Counted from the first letter of the stretch, positions 17,397 through 26,331 are shown. The stretch: 64,000 nucleotides of DNA from Nitrososphaerota archaeon (GCA_028867755.1 JAGWFT010000001.1:1032727-1096726), one strand, 5' to 3'. The notes: a model not told the origin generated them from the sequence alone. Made by a program: numbers and translations.

Positions 17397-18163
17397 AAAA
17401 TGGTTGACATCATTGCAATTGCAAGTATTAAAATAGCAATAGTGCCAAATTCTGGCATTATTTGAGTACCAATTATTATTACTTGTGCATTGTTTGATCC
17501 AAACGGGATGGTAAGAGTTCTATTGGCATCAGTCTTTGTTTCATTGAACGTTGTTGTTATTCCATCATTTTGGACGACAAACTGGCCGTCTTGACCATTG
17601 TTCTTTGCATCTATCAGCAATCTTGGCAGTGTGACTGAGATCGTACCATTGCCGGTAGGTTGAATTCGTATTGTTATGGATTTTGTGTCAATGTCTGGAT
17701 TGATGGTCAATACTTTGCCATTTGTTATGTGATATGTTGCATTGTATATCTGGCCTTGAATAGTAATCGGGATGACTGTGTTAAATCCAGTAAACGTAAA
17801 TGTTGTTTTTGCAGTATTATCTTTGTTACCATACGTAACATCTACTTCATAGGTGCCAGATGTGGTCCATAAATTACCTCCTGCAGTAACTGTTGTGGAA
17901 TACAAGTTATCTGAGTTTGGAGATACCTGACCAAGTAATACGATATTTTGTGACTGGTCTCTTACAACTATTGATATTGGAACATTAAGTTGAGTACTCA
18001 CAGCTCCTGATATAACGATCTGATCTCCGTCAGAATAGGTAGACTTGTCAGTAGTTACTGTGATTGGCGCAGATGTTGTGCTAGTTTGAGCAAAAGTTGG
18101 CACCATACTCAATGATATGGTAGATACAATCAACATGATGAAAATAAGAGTAATTTTCAACAA
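17360..18163 (-). CDS. PEFG-CTERM surface protein, paralogue
   Basis: The 267-residue exported protein has a signal peptide (ending near TFAQ, residues 22-25), a beta-sandwich-like module beginning TVTTDKSTYSDGDQIVISG, and a second domain with VIPITIQGQIYNATYHIT. The C-terminus has PEFG at 237-240, a hydrophobic stretch and a basic end, the predicted archaeosortase signal. The domain order and tail length match the 11349 protein. A TTAAATA box about 25 nt upstream fits a leaderless mRNA. Confidence 0.85.
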   Translation of the reverse strand: MLKITLIFIMLIVSTISLSMVPTFAQTSTTSAPITVTTDKSTYSDGDQIVISGAVSTQLNVPISIVVRDQSQNIVLLGQVSPNSDNLYSTTVTAGGNLWTTSGTYEVDVTYGNKDNTAKTTFTFTGFNTVIPITIQGQIYNATYHITNGKVLTINPDIDTKSITIRIQPTGNGTISVTLPRLLIDAKNNGQDGQFVVQNDGITTTFNETKTDANRTLTIPFGSNNAQVIIIGTQIMPEFGTIAILILAIAMMSTIFYFRIKLQQRHL

Positions 18164-18287
18164 ATAAACGAAGAATTGTTGTTATTTAAGATTCTCGATT
18201 AATTTTACTAGTTAACATGTTATGTTCCAGTCGCTCAAATTTTGTCTAGTGCCATAGATCAACTCATGTACAAGCATGTTTTGAGCC

Positions 18288-19061
18288 CTATCCTTCAGAG
18301 GCTGATTTTCCGCCATCTACGTTCATGATTATTCCTGAAATCCAATTAGATTCATCAGACGCCAAATAAACTGCAGCGTTAGCTACGTCAATAGGTTCAC
18401 CAATTCTATTCAATGGCTGTCTATCTTCTAGGACTTTTCTTGCTTCAGGATATTCAAGATATGGCTTTATCATTCCAGCATTCATTATTCCTGGATTTAT
18501 GCAATTACAACGAATGTTTCTTCTGGCGTATTCGATTGCTATTCCTTTGGTAAACATGTTGATTGCAGCTTTGGTAGTGCAATATACTGTCAAATGCACT
18601 TTTGGAATTGCCCTTTCACTTGATATTGATCCTATATTGATAATTGACCCTTTTTTATTTTCAAGCATTTTGACTAGTACTGATTTTGTCATCATGAAAG
18701 TACCAAAGAGATTAGTGTTAACTAGTGACCCCCACTCAGATTCTTTCATCTCATGGAAATGGACAGGATCGTTGATTGTTCCTGCATTGTTAACGAGGAT
18801 GTCTATCTTTCCATAATGTGCGTTTATCTGCTCAACTGTTTGAATAACTTGGGATTCATCTGTAATATCGCATATTATGGTCACAGTGTTTGCATCATGG
18901 TTTTTTATAGATGATCTAGCCTTTTCTAATTTTTCTCTATTTCTGCCTACCAAAACAACCTTTGCTCCTTCTTCTACAAATCTCTTTGATATCTCTAGGC
19001 CTATCTCACTTGATGCCCCAGTTACTATTGCAACCTTATCTTTTAATCGCGTATATGATAT
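18288..19061 (-). CDS. Short-chain dehydrogenase/reductase, start codon unclear
   Basis: This is an SDR with NNAG (NADB motif), catalytic Ser in GSISSERA and YCTTK (YxxxK). The first standard start, TTG at 18953, would delete the cofactor-binding strand, yet the frame stays open to 19076 and encodes [16 protein letters not shown], the TGxxxGxG region. That extension has no ATG, GTG or TTG. ATA at 19061 is a guess for the start. An in-frame TAA at 19079-19077 separates it from ATG at 19106. The usual second Gly of TGASSGIG is Glu. The gene may use an odd start or be decaying. Confidence 0.6.
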   Translation of the reverse strand: MSYTRLKDKVAIVTGASSEIGLEISKRFVEEGAKVVLVGRNREKLEKARSSIKNHDANTVTIICDITDESQVIQTVEQINAHYGKIDILVNNAGTINDPVHFHEMKESEWGSLVNTNLFGTFMMTKSVLVKMLENKKGSIINIGSISSERAIPKVHLTVYCTTKAAINMFTKGIAIEYARRNIRCNCINPGIMNAGMIKPYLEYPEARKVLEDRQPLNRIGEPIDVANAAVYLASDESNWISGIIMNVDGGKSASEG

Positions 19062-19149
19062 ATCCGAAACAGTCGCTTAAAAAAGTCGCTCTTGCTTTTC
19101 AGACATGAAGGAAGATGTGTACCTGTATCAAAGTATCAAATCGCAAAAT

Positions 19150-20379
19150 CTATGATTTTCTGATCTTTTGAATCTCTTGAGTAACAAGAGGTAAGAACGC
19201 CCCTACATCTGTTACTATACCTAATGCCTGCCATGTTCCCCTGTCCATGAGTTTAGTTACTGTGGGTTGGTTGATATCTACTACAATCACTTTGACGTCA
19301 GCTGGAAGCATATTTCCGGTTGCTATAGAATGAAGCATTGTTGAGACCATTATGACCATTTTTGCATCTTTGAGAATCTCTTTGTATTTTTTCTGTGCTA
19401 CAGTCATGTCTGTTATCACATCTGGCAATGGTCCGTCATCGCGTAATGAGCCTGCAAGAACAAATGGAATCTGATTTTTCACACATTCGTACATTATTCC
19501 TCGTTTCAGTGTCTTTTTCTCAACCATCTTTGAAATTGAACCTGCCTTAAAAACAGAATTTATTGCTCGCATGTGATTTCTGTGACCCCTAATGGCAAGT
19601 GTGCCATCACGTACATTCATTCCAAGAGATGTCCCTAAAGTTGAATATTCTATATCGTGAACGGCTAGAGCATTTCCCGCAAGTACAGCGTCAATGAATC
19701 CTAATTTGACAAGTGTTGCAATCGAATCGGATGCTCCAGTATGAACTATAGCTGGACCTCCAACAAGAACTATTTTTCCATTGGCTTTCTTTGTTTTGTA
19801 GATGTCTTCTGCTACTCTTCGTGCAATGTGTTGAGTAGGTCTTTCACTTGAACTTCCGCTTCCCATGAATTGGAATAGATTTACTCCTTCACGTGGTCGT
19901 TCTGGCGGTGTGATCTTAATTCCTTGTTCACCTATTACGATCAGGTCTCCTTTCTTTATTTCACGAATGGGAGTACAAAAAACGCGATTTCCCTTCACTA
20001 CGATACATTTATCCATCATCATATTTTCCACTCTGATCCACTTGCCTTTATGAAAAATGTCAGTATGATTATTCGTTGTACTGTAGAAGTCATCAGGCAT
20101 TACCATATCTTTCTGAGTTGCTTTTAACACCACTTCTTGTTGGATCTTTGAAGTAGCACCTTCTCGATAGACAGCTTGTAGAATTTGATTTAGATGTTCT
20201 TTTGATTTACCTTGGATGAGAAGTTTTGCATAGCTTTCATCTTTTTTCTTCTTTCCAACTGAAAATCGTTCTACTTGAAATTCTCCTTGCAAGTCCATGA
20301 TTATGTCAAAAATTTTGGTAAGAATCATCGAGTCAATAAGATGTCCTTTTACCTCGATTGTGTGATGAAATTTAGCCAT
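19150..20379 (-). CDS. TIGR00300-family enzyme (archaeal ornithine cyclodeaminase type)
   Basis: The 409-residue protein matches the LOR/SDH-domain family TIGR00300. The N-terminal domain starts FHHTIEVKGHLIDSMILTKIFD, and the C-terminal half has a nucleotide-binding core with VLVGGPAIVHTGASDS and VLAGNALAVHDIEYS. Members studied in methanogens convert ornithine to proline with NAD. That activity is a reasonable inference here but not proven. The SDR follows on the same strand, about 90 bp downstream. Confidence 0.82.
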   Translation of the reverse strand: MAKFHHTIEVKGHLIDSMILTKIFDIIMDLQGEFQVERFSVGKKKKDESYAKLLIQGKSKEHLNQILQAVYREGATSKIQQEVVLKATQKDMVMPDDFYSTTNNHTDIFHKGKWIRVENMMMDKCIVVKGNRVFCTPIREIKKGDLIVIGEQGIKITPPERPREGVNLFQFMGSGSSSERPTQHIARRVAEDIYKTKKANGKIVLVGGPAIVHTGASDSIATLVKLGFIDAVLAGNALAVHDIEYSTLGTSLGMNVRDGTLAIRGHRNHMRAINSVFKAGSISKMVEKKTLKRGIMYECVKNQIPFVLAGSLRDDGPLPDVITDMTVAQKKYKEILKDAKMVIMVSTMLHSIATGNMLPADVKVIVVDINQPTVTKLMDRGTWQALGIVTDVGAFLPLVTQEIQKIRKS

Positions 20380-20440
20380 TTGATGAAATGAGGCTGTTGT
20401 GCTAATTTAACGTTTAAGGAAAGCCATTAAAGTGCCTGAT

Positions 20441-22015
20441 TTAGTTAGACCTAAAATCTATAGTACGATGCGTTCTTTTTTGTACCCTGAGTATTAACAT
20501 AAAAAGTAAAAATCCAAAAAATAACATGTTTGCAACAAAGGTAAGCGTACTATCAAGAGATTCCTGCAAGGTTCCATAATGGAGTGGATTTACCCATGTT
20601 GTTCCTGGTGAAAAATAGATTTTTTCCCAATATGAGAAAGATGTCATGGAATGGACAAATATGAAATAAATGCTAAAAATTATTTTTATTTTTTTATTTG
20701 AAATCTCTTTTATAAAACTCCAGAAACCATAAGATGCTATAAAAAGGACTGAGATCTCAAGAGGGAGAAGATATCGTTCAAGTGAGAAATCTTTGACAAT
20801 TGTAAGTGTAAGGATAAATGTACTACAAAACCAAATTAAAAGTAGTGCTTCAGAGATACATTTTTTGTTCTTTCTTACATTGTATATCAAATACGCAAAT
20901 CCAATAAAGAAGAAAGTAGTCAGAGGAATTGTTGAATAAGTGGGTGGATATGTCCAACCAAAATTTCCATTCAAATTTAGAATAGGATTAGAAATTTGTT
21001 TCTCTATAAAACTTGGGAAAAGAAGATAATGAAAAAATGACGCAGTTGATTGAAAGTTAACATTATGAATAGTAGGATAACCAATGTACCAGACATCACG
21101 ATTGTAATTATTCATGTCTGTTTTCATGACTGAAATCTCGTTTAGTGGGTTTTTGTAAAATCCAGGTTCTGTTAAAAATATGCCAAAAAATGATATTATA
21201 AAAAATGAAAAAACGATGAGGCCTGTTTTCGTGGCATATTTTTTTTCAAAAAACATGCCATCTTGAGTGTCAATCCACCTCTTGAGTAAAATTATGCCAA
21301 GAAATAAAGCAAAGAAGGTTATCGCAAGCATCTTGAAATCTATTGCGACTCCGAATGCTATTGCGCTTGAAACAAAATATATTATTTTTGGATTTTTTTT
21401 ATTTTTGAAAGCATAAAGTAAAAGCAATAGGGATAGCATTACAAAGAAAATGTAATGAACTTCAACCATCACAGTACGACTGTACCATATCCAGAGATCA
21501 TACGTCAGAAAAAGAAGAGAGGCTGCAATTCCAAGATACTTGTTGAAAAGCAATTTTCCCATCATAAATGAAAACATGACAGTCAGAGAACCAAATAGTG
21601 GTGAAAGCAATCTGCCTGCCGTCATTTCTTTAATCGATGGACCATTGTCATGTTTGTAACAATCCCAATAGCATGACCAATTGTAAAAATCCCCAGTATC
21701 CTCGTTTGTAAGATACATTGGAAAACCAATCAGAAGGTTTCTAACAGGACTATAAGTCAGCCCAAATGCTGGAATGTGGAACAACGAATTACAATTATCT
21801 AGAGACTCTAAACATGAATTTCCAATATTTCCTTTTTTTATTAGATCAAAGTAATTACCGCCCCATCCAAGATATGTGATTTCATCGCCATGCCATGGCT
21901 GCCCTTCTAAATTGTATGAATAAATAAAAAATGAACCAAGTAACAATGCAAGAGGAATGACATAATCTGATTTTTTTATTATGAATTGCACTATTTTCAT
22001 TATTTCATTTCCCAC
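20441..22015 (-). CDS. GT-C fold membrane glycosyltransferase (GT39/ArnT-like)
   Basis: This 524-residue polytopic protein has about ten hydrophobic spans. The loop after the first span carries WHGDE (residues 41-45), the acidic pair expected of lipid-phosphate-sugar-dependent GT-C enzymes of the PMT/ArnT group. The motif TAGRLLSPLFGS follows near residue 130. It probably transfers a sugar from a dolichyl-type phosphate to surface protein or lipid outside the membrane. Acceptor unknown. Confidence 0.8.
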   Translation of the reverse strand: MGNEIMKIVQFIIKKSDYVIPLALLLGSFFIYSYNLEGQPWHGDEITYLGWGGNYFDLIKKGNIGNSCLESLDNCNSLFHIPAFGLTYSPVRNLLIGFPMYLTNEDTGDFYNWSCYWDCYKHDNGPSIKEMTAGRLLSPLFGSLTVMFSFMMGKLLFNKYLGIAASLLFLTYDLWIWYSRTVMVEVHYIFFVMLSLLLLLYAFKNKKNPKIIYFVSSAIAFGVAIDFKMLAITFFALFLGIILLKRWIDTQDGMFFEKKYATKTGLIVFSFFIISFFGIFLTEPGFYKNPLNEISVMKTDMNNYNRDVWYIGYPTIHNVNFQSTASFFHYLLFPSFIEKQISNPILNLNGNFGWTYPPTYSTIPLTTFFFIGFAYLIYNVRKNKKCISEALLLIWFCSTFILTLTIVKDFSLERYLLPLEISVLFIASYGFWSFIKEISNKKIKIIFSIYFIFVHSMTSFSYWEKIYFSPGTTWVNPLHYGTLQESLDSTLTFVANMLFFGFLLFMLILRVQKRTHRTIDFRSN

Positions 22016-22093
22016 ACACTGATTTCAAGTCTTAGTGTAACTTTAAAATACGTTTTTAGTGTTTTTTGCAAAATGCTAAAGTTGAAGAGTTAT

Positions 22094-22441
22094 TCAAACA
22101 GGCAAGACAACTTGACCTTTGTATTCAGATATGTTCTCAGATTGCAGTACTTTCACAATGGCATCTTTATGTTCGGTATTTAGTCCTCGCACAATCGCTT
22201 TTGAAATACCGTTTTTATCACACAATACTACCATGTATCCACTCACATCTGTCAAAACGAACCCTCCAGCATCATTTAGTATGGAATAAAGATTTTCCTC
22301 CCCTACTGGTTCCCATACGTTTGATTTATTGTCACGAAGAGCTAACGCTGGCATGGCTTGCCCATTTGAGATCTTATTGAGATATTCTCGAGCCGCTTTA
22401 ACTCGCTTCTCCCCAATTTTAAGAGCAGCAAAATACTGCAT
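22094..22441 (-). CDS. Hypothetical protein (115 aa)
   Basis: The family is not recognised. The sequence is soluble, with a basic N-terminal helix (KIGEKRVKAAREYLNKI) and a beta-rich middle (FVLTDVSGYMVVLCDKNGIS). There is no signal or membrane span. It starts 20 bp after the stop of the upstream HD-domain gene on the same strand, so the two may be co-transcribed. Confidence 0.65.
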   Translation of the reverse strand: MQYFAALKIGEKRVKAAREYLNKISNGQAMPALALRDNKSNVWEPVGEENLYSILNDAGGFVLTDVSGYMVVLCDKNGISKAIVRGLNTEHKDAIVKVLQSENISEYKGQVVLPV

Positions 22442-22461
22442 AATGTCAATCCATGAACTTG

Positions 22462-22992
22462 TTATTTATAGGATATCGAATCTAGAACTTCGATGAGTTC
22501 TTTTGATCTGATCTCACTTCTAGCTGATTCTACAAATTCTTGAAGTTTTTCTTTTGTGCAGCCTTCCCCAAAATATTTTGCGGCTTGTATTGCCATCTCG
22601 AGACGATCTATTTCATGTATTAGTATAGATTCCCGCGATATACCATCAAGATATTCTTTCCACAATGAGGAATATGCATTTGCAAGATGCGATGGGAGCT
22701 TTGATAATATTTCTTCCATTGCCTGATTTTCTACAATTATTTTATTTTCTTTTGTAATTTCACCTGGTATGAAATCACCTGTTATGGATTCAGCTAGGTC
22801 ATGAAGTAGAGCCATTTTTACCATTCTTTCGGTATTTAGATTCATCTTATCTGAAAATATCATTGCCATGATAGCAACCCCATAAGAGTGGTCTGCAACA
22901 GATTCAGGATTTAGCATTCCAACTTTTTCTTTCCACCCCTTTCTGGCTACTTTTTTTAATTCTAATATAGCATAAAAAAAGTCAAACAACAT
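22462..22992 (-). CDS. HD-domain phosphohydrolase (YfbR/HDDC2-like)
   Basis: The 176-residue all-helical protein carries the HD metal motif: ESVADHSYGVA (His), ALLHDLAESITGDFIPGEI (HD pair) and a later IHEIDRLEMAIQA (Asp). This arrangement matches the 5'-deoxynucleotidase YfbR/HDDC2 group, which removes phosphate from dNMPs. It would fit nucleotide housekeeping. The exact substrate is unproven. Confidence 0.85.
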   Translation of the reverse strand: MLFDFFYAILELKKVARKGWKEKVGMLNPESVADHSYGVAIMAMIFSDKMNLNTERMVKMALLHDLAESITGDFIPGEITKENKIIVENQAMEEILSKLPSHLANAYSSLWKEYLDGISRESILIHEIDRLEMAIQAAKYFGEGCTKEKLQEFVESARSEIRSKELIEVLDSISYK

Positions 22993-23089
22993 ACTGTATA
23001 TCGATAAATACCAATAGTTTTAGGCTTTTGTTTAAAAAAAGACTTCAGTATACGAACAAGATAAAAATGACAAAAATGACTGGTATCCA

Positions 23090-23629
23090 TTGGTAAAAAT
23101 ATATACAAAGACAGGAGATGATGGCACCACTGGTCTTGTAGGCGGAGGTCGAATCAAAAAATCAAGTCGTCGTATTATTGCATATGGTGCAATAGATGAA
23201 CTAAATTCTGCCATAGGGATAGTTTTATCGTCTAAATTAGACTCCGATATCAGTAATCTACTCATAAGAATACAAAATGATCTTTTTGTGGTAGGTTCAG
23301 ATCTTGCAAATCCAAACTTGGAGGATCACTCAAGTCGAATTACTGATGCGATGGTTACTCATCTTGAGAATCAAATAGACCAACTAGAGTCTGAGATTTT
23401 GCCTATCACATACTTTATTCTGCCAGGAGGCGATTTGGTTGCCTCTCAAATCCATCTAGCCAGAGCTATTTGTAGAAGAGCTGAAGTAAATATTGTAGAA
23501 CTTGAAGAAAAAGAACCAATTAACAAATCTTGTCAAATCTATGTGAATCGATTATCAGATCTTCTCTTTGTAATATCTAGAACAATAAATAAACGAAAAA
23601 AGATCAAAGATGTTGCTTGGAAAAAATAA
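23090..23629 (+). CDS. PduO-type ATP:cob(I)alamin adenosyltransferase
   Basis: The 179-residue TTG-start protein has the ATP-binding N-terminus YTKTGDDGTTGLVGGGRIKK, a central AYGAIDELNSAIG, and the C-terminal RAICRRAEV and NRLSDLLFVISR motifs. It forms adenosylcobalamin. In Nitrososphaerota this cofactor serves methylmalonyl-CoA mutase of the carbon-fixation cycle. It is followed by tRNA-Phe on the same strand. Confidence 0.93.
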   Translation: MVKIYTKTGDDGTTGLVGGGRIKKSSRRIIAYGAIDELNSAIGIVLSSKLDSDISNLLIRIQNDLFVVGSDLANPNLEDHSSRITDAMVTHLENQIDQLESEILPITYFILPGGDLVASQIHLARAICRRAEVNIVELEEKEPINKSCQIYVNRLSDLLFVISRTINKRKKIKDVAWKK

Positions 23630-23672
23630 GACAGACACACTTTAATTCCCCAAGAATTGGATGATTGAATGT

Positions 23673-23749
23673 GCCACCGTAGCTCAGCCCGGGAGAGCAC
23701 TCGGCTGAAGACCGAGCTGTCGCGCGTTCAAGTCCCGCCGGTGGCACCA
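23673..23749 (+). tRNA. tRNA-Phe (GAA)
   Basis: The cloverleaf folds with acceptor GCCACCG/CGGTGGC, D arm GCTC/GAGC, anticodon stem CTCGG/CCGAG and loop CTGAAGA (anticodon GAA at 23707-23709). The T loop is TTCAAGT. The CCA end is encoded (23747-23749). No intron is present. The T stem GCGCG/CCCGC has one C-C mismatch (23725 with 23735), which is unusual. Confidence 0.95.
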
Positions 23750-23779
23750 TTATAATTTAAAATAATATTCTAACTCAGA

Positions 23780-24157
23780 TTAGTTCTTCCCAATCATGGT
23801 CTGGTTTTTGTGCTGCCTGTAGGAAAGATAGGTTGTAGTTATGAGCAAAACTTGCAAAACATATCCACCAATGATTAACACTAATGCATTGTAAAGAGGA
23901 TGAAATGTAGTCATTATCTCAATATGCTTGTGAAAAGCACTGTTTCCTACTATGACTGCTACAGATATTATGAAGTTTGGAATGTAAATGCGTTTATAAT
24001 TTTTTACCGCCAAGATTGTAAGAGCTATAAAACAGCCCTCTAGTACAAGTGCTTGTAGAATAAACTTAGGATCACCCAGAGGAATTCCAAGTACTCCAAC
24101 TACCGATATAGAAGACAGGATAACAACTGGAGCTTTTTGAATTCTATCCATATGCAC
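23780..24157 (-). CDS. Small polytopic membrane protein (125 aa)
   Basis: I do not recognise the family. Four hydrophobic segments are visible: about residues 10-26, 32-49, 58-72 and 88-110. The loops carry basic residues (VKNYKRIYIPN) and the C-terminus ends in polar RQHKNQTMIGKN. There are no obvious catalytic motifs. It stands alone between the tRNA and the 24264 gene. Confidence 0.65.
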   Translation of the reverse strand: MHMDRIQKAPVVILSSISVVGVLGIPLGDPKFILQALVLEGCFIALTILAVKNYKRIYIPNFIISVAVIVGNSAFHKHIEIMTTFHPLYNALVLIIGGYVLQVLLITTTYLSYRQHKNQTMIGKN

Positions 24158-24263
24158 TCGAAGGGATTTGTATTCTTAATAAAAATACTCGTTGTTATCA
24201 TTTTTCGTATCTGAAATTATCTTAAATATGAGACAGATACAGCCGTTCATAGGAAGGTAGGAC

Positions 24264-24623
24264 ATGAGTACTGCATCTACAAATGTGGGTAATTACTGTA
24301 AAAAAATACTAGACCTTGATTCAAAGATCAGGTTTGCAGGAAAGATTGTCAATGATCAATTGGTGTCATCTGCAAGAAAAGATGGCGTAATACCGCTTCT
24401 TGATAAACAACTCGCAGATCTTGCCCATCATCAAGTTGCTGTAAAAGCAGTAAGGGACAAAATGTTTACTGATAAGATGGGTAAGACAGACTGGATCGTA
24501 GAGTCAAAGGGCAAAGTGAAGCTTTTGACAGTATTTCAAGAGGATGGAATACTGATCTTATCAACAGAGCCTGTCTCTGATCACTATGCAATAATTGAGA
24601 AGATAAAAAAGCTGAAAATGTGA
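24264..24623 (+). CDS. DUF6659-like thaumarchaeal protein
   Basis: The 119-residue protein has the pattern CKKILDLDSKIRFAGKI, a middle LLDKQLADLAHHQVAVKAVR, then DKMGKTDWIVESKGKVKLLTVFQEDGILILS. The same skeleton occurs in the protein at 25939, so both belong to one family. I recall this as DUF6659, common in Nitrososphaerota, but the number is not checked. The alternating strands and helix resemble roadblock/longin-type folds. Function unknown. Confidence 0.7.
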   Translation: MSTASTNVGNYCKKILDLDSKIRFAGKIVNDQLVSSARKDGVIPLLDKQLADLAHHQVAVKAVRDKMFTDKMGKTDWIVESKGKVKLLTVFQEDGILILSTEPVSDHYAIIEKIKKLKM

Positions 24624-24743
24624 ATTTTTATACGTTTAATGTTTGCGCTGGTATTTCTTGAGACGTTGAAGGTCAATTTCTCCTTTTAATACCAAATGAG
24701 ACAAGTTTAAAAGCACGATATACATTGTTGGTTAATCGTCGCA

Positions 24744-24977
24744 ATGGCCAAGGAAAAGAAAAAAGAGACAAAAAAGCCTGCAAAAAAGGAGATCAAAAAG
24801 AAGGATTCCCCTAAAGCAAAACCAAAAGAAAAAACCAAACTCAAAGAGGATATCATAGAGGAGGATTCAGGCATAATTGTCGTGGAGGATGACACAGATG
24901 TGGACAAGGAAGCTGAATTAGAAGCCAGAAAGGCGTATCTTGAAGAAGCCAGATCACAAGAAGCAGGCGATGATTAA
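24744..24977 (+). CDS. Charged, probably disordered protein (77 aa)
   Basis: The N-terminal 38 residues are nearly all Lys, Glu, Pro and Ala (KEKKKETKKPAKKEIKKK), and the rest is acidic with EEDSGIIVVEDDTDVDKE, then a helix, AELEARKAYLEEARS. Such bipolar charge is seen in archaeal nucleic-acid or ribosome-associated small proteins. No family is recognised. A TTTAAAA box at about 24705 fits transcription starting just before the ATG. Confidence 0.7.
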   Translation: MAKEKKKETKKPAKKEIKKKDSPKAKPKEKTKLKEDIIEEDSGIIVVEDDTDVDKEAELEARKAYLEEARSQEAGDD

Positions 24978-25043
24978 GATTTAGTTTTATTTGGTTTTAT
25001 CTTGTGCATAAACACTTATCCGTAATAATGCGATTAAAAGATC

Positions 25044-25292
25044 GTGAGAGCACTGTGCTTAATTACAGTTAAACCTGGAAAGGTGGATAATGTTCTAAGA
25101 ATTTTGCAGAAGATACGAAAAATCATTAAAGAAACCATGGTAGTTACTGGTAGAGCAGACATAATAGTAGTTTTACAGGGTACAATAGATGAGATTAACA
25201 ACATGGTGATAGATTTCAAGAAAATAAAGGAAATCGTATCAACAGAAACCCTAATTGAAGTGGAGGTTGATTTAGGTTGGTCAAAGCCGTAG
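25044..25292 (+). CDS. Stand-alone Lrp/AsnC RAM domain protein (82 aa)
   Basis: The protein has a GTG start and a single RAM domain with no HTH: RALCLITVKPGKVDNVLRIL, VVTGRADIIVVLQGT and the closing VSTETLIEVEVDL. Its 3' end overlaps the next RAM gene by 16 bp, so the two should be translated together and may form a hetero-oligomer. Effector unknown. Confidence 0.85.
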   Translation: MRALCLITVKPGKVDNVLRILQKIRKIIKETMVVTGRADIIVVLQGTIDEINNMVIDFKKIKEIVSTETLIEVEVDLGWSKP

Positions 25293-25495
25293 TTCTAGTC
25301 AAATCCCCTAAAAAGTTGATTGCTGCAAGGCTACGCATGGTTAAATCAGTTTATGACTCATTTGCCGTAAGTGGGCAGTTTGATGCTGTGGCATTAATTG
25401 AGGTAAAAGAGCTATCTGGGATTAAAGAAGTTACTACTGAGATTCAGAACATACGAGGCGTGGAAAGAACCGAAACTATGGTTCAAGTTGTATAA
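25277..25495 (+). CDS. Stand-alone Lrp/AsnC RAM domain protein (72 aa)
   Basis: The TTG start lies inside the preceding RAM gene. The fold is again a lone effector domain: KAVVLVKSPKKLIAARLRMV, FAVSGQFDAVALIEVKE and RGVERTETMVQVV. The protein is about ten residues shorter than its neighbour. The overlapping arrangement suggests a paired, possibly heteromeric sensor. No DNA-binding domain is encoded nearby on this strand. Confidence 0.83.
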   Translation: MVKAVVLVKSPKKLIAARLRMVKSVYDSFAVSGQFDAVALIEVKELSGIKEVTTEIQNIRGVERTETMVQVV

Positions 25496-25531
25496 CATAA
25501 TAGTTTTAACTTTGGAGTTTTTAGGTCTTAT

Positions 25532-25942
25532 ATGAACATAAAGCACCTTGGGAGCGTCGTGATAGCCGTTTCCAACATGGACAAATCTATCCAATTTTAT
25601 AGTGAAATAATAGGACTGCCAATCAAGAACAAAAGAGGCGATTGGGCAGAGTTGGGAAGAGATGGTGCTACAGTAATACTACACCCTGCCTCAAAACCAA
25701 TCAATACTGGAACTTCAATTGAAAATGGCATTGTTATCGGTTTGATTGTTGGAGATGTAGAATCTGCAGTGCAAGAACTAAAATCAAAAAAAGTTACCAT
25801 ATATCGAGAAATTACCATACACAAAGCAGGAAAGAATTGTATTGTTCTTGACCCAGACAAGTACATGATCTCATTGTTTGAACCATCAGCAGAAGGTGGC
25901 CCACGACAAGCAAGAGGCTTTCATGGCTTTGCTCCAGTCTAG
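25532..25942 (+). CDS. VOC (glyoxalase/dioxygenase) superfamily protein
   Basis: The 136 residues have the paired beta-alpha-beta-beta-beta modules of the VOC fold: IKHLGSVVIAVSNMDKSIQFY with the metal-ligand His, and the second half with VGDVESAVQELKSKKVT and IVLDPDKYMISLFEPS (Glu ligand). Candidate roles include glyoxalase, fosfomycin-type transferase or methylmalonyl-CoA epimerase. Motifs do not decide between them. The stop overlaps the convergent gene within CTAG. Confidence 0.8.
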   Translation: MNIKHLGSVVIAVSNMDKSIQFYSEIIGLPIKNKRGDWAELGRDGATVILHPASKPINTGTSIENGIVIGLIVGDVESAVQELKSKKVTIYREITIHKAGKNCIVLDPDKYMISLFEPSAEGGPRQARGFHGFAPV

Positions 25943-26331
25943 ATTACTTTTTTAATTTTAGAAATAATTTTAGCAATTCCATCTGAGGTTATGCCTTTGC
26001 CTAATGAAATATAATAAATTCCTTCATTGCTTTGAAAAACTACCAATGTCACCTTCGCATGTTTGAATATGGCGTAATCCATCTTTCCTATCGTGATATC
26101 TATTTTATTGCGTATGTTAAACAGCACAGATACCAAAAAGAATTCGTTTCTTGCAGATTCTGGTTTTAAAAGAATGCTAGTTCCAGGCTTAACTATTCCA
26201 GTTAATGTCCTTCCATATTCATTTACAAGCCCAACATATCGTATTGAGGAAGATAGATTGAGAATCCGCTGGCATTTTTTTCGATATTTTAAAATTTCTT
26301 CATTCCATTTTTGATTTGGTGTCTTATTCAT
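25939..26331 (-). CDS. DUF6659-like thaumarchaeal protein, paralogue of 24264
   Basis: The 130-residue protein repeats the pattern of the 24264 product: CQRILNLSSSIRYVGLVNEY, a variable middle, KMDYAIFKHAKVTLVVFQSN then GIYYISLGKGITSDGIAKII. It has a basic 15-residue N-terminal extension. The two genes are 1.3 kb apart on opposite strands, so this is not a simple tandem copy. Function unknown. Confidence 0.7.
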   Translation of the reverse strand: MNKTPNQKWNEEILKYRKKCQRILNLSSSIRYVGLVNEYGRTLTGIVKPGTSILLKPESARNEFFLVSVLFNIRNKIDITIGKMDYAIFKHAKVTLVVFQSNEGIYYISLGKGITSDGIAKIISKIKKVI

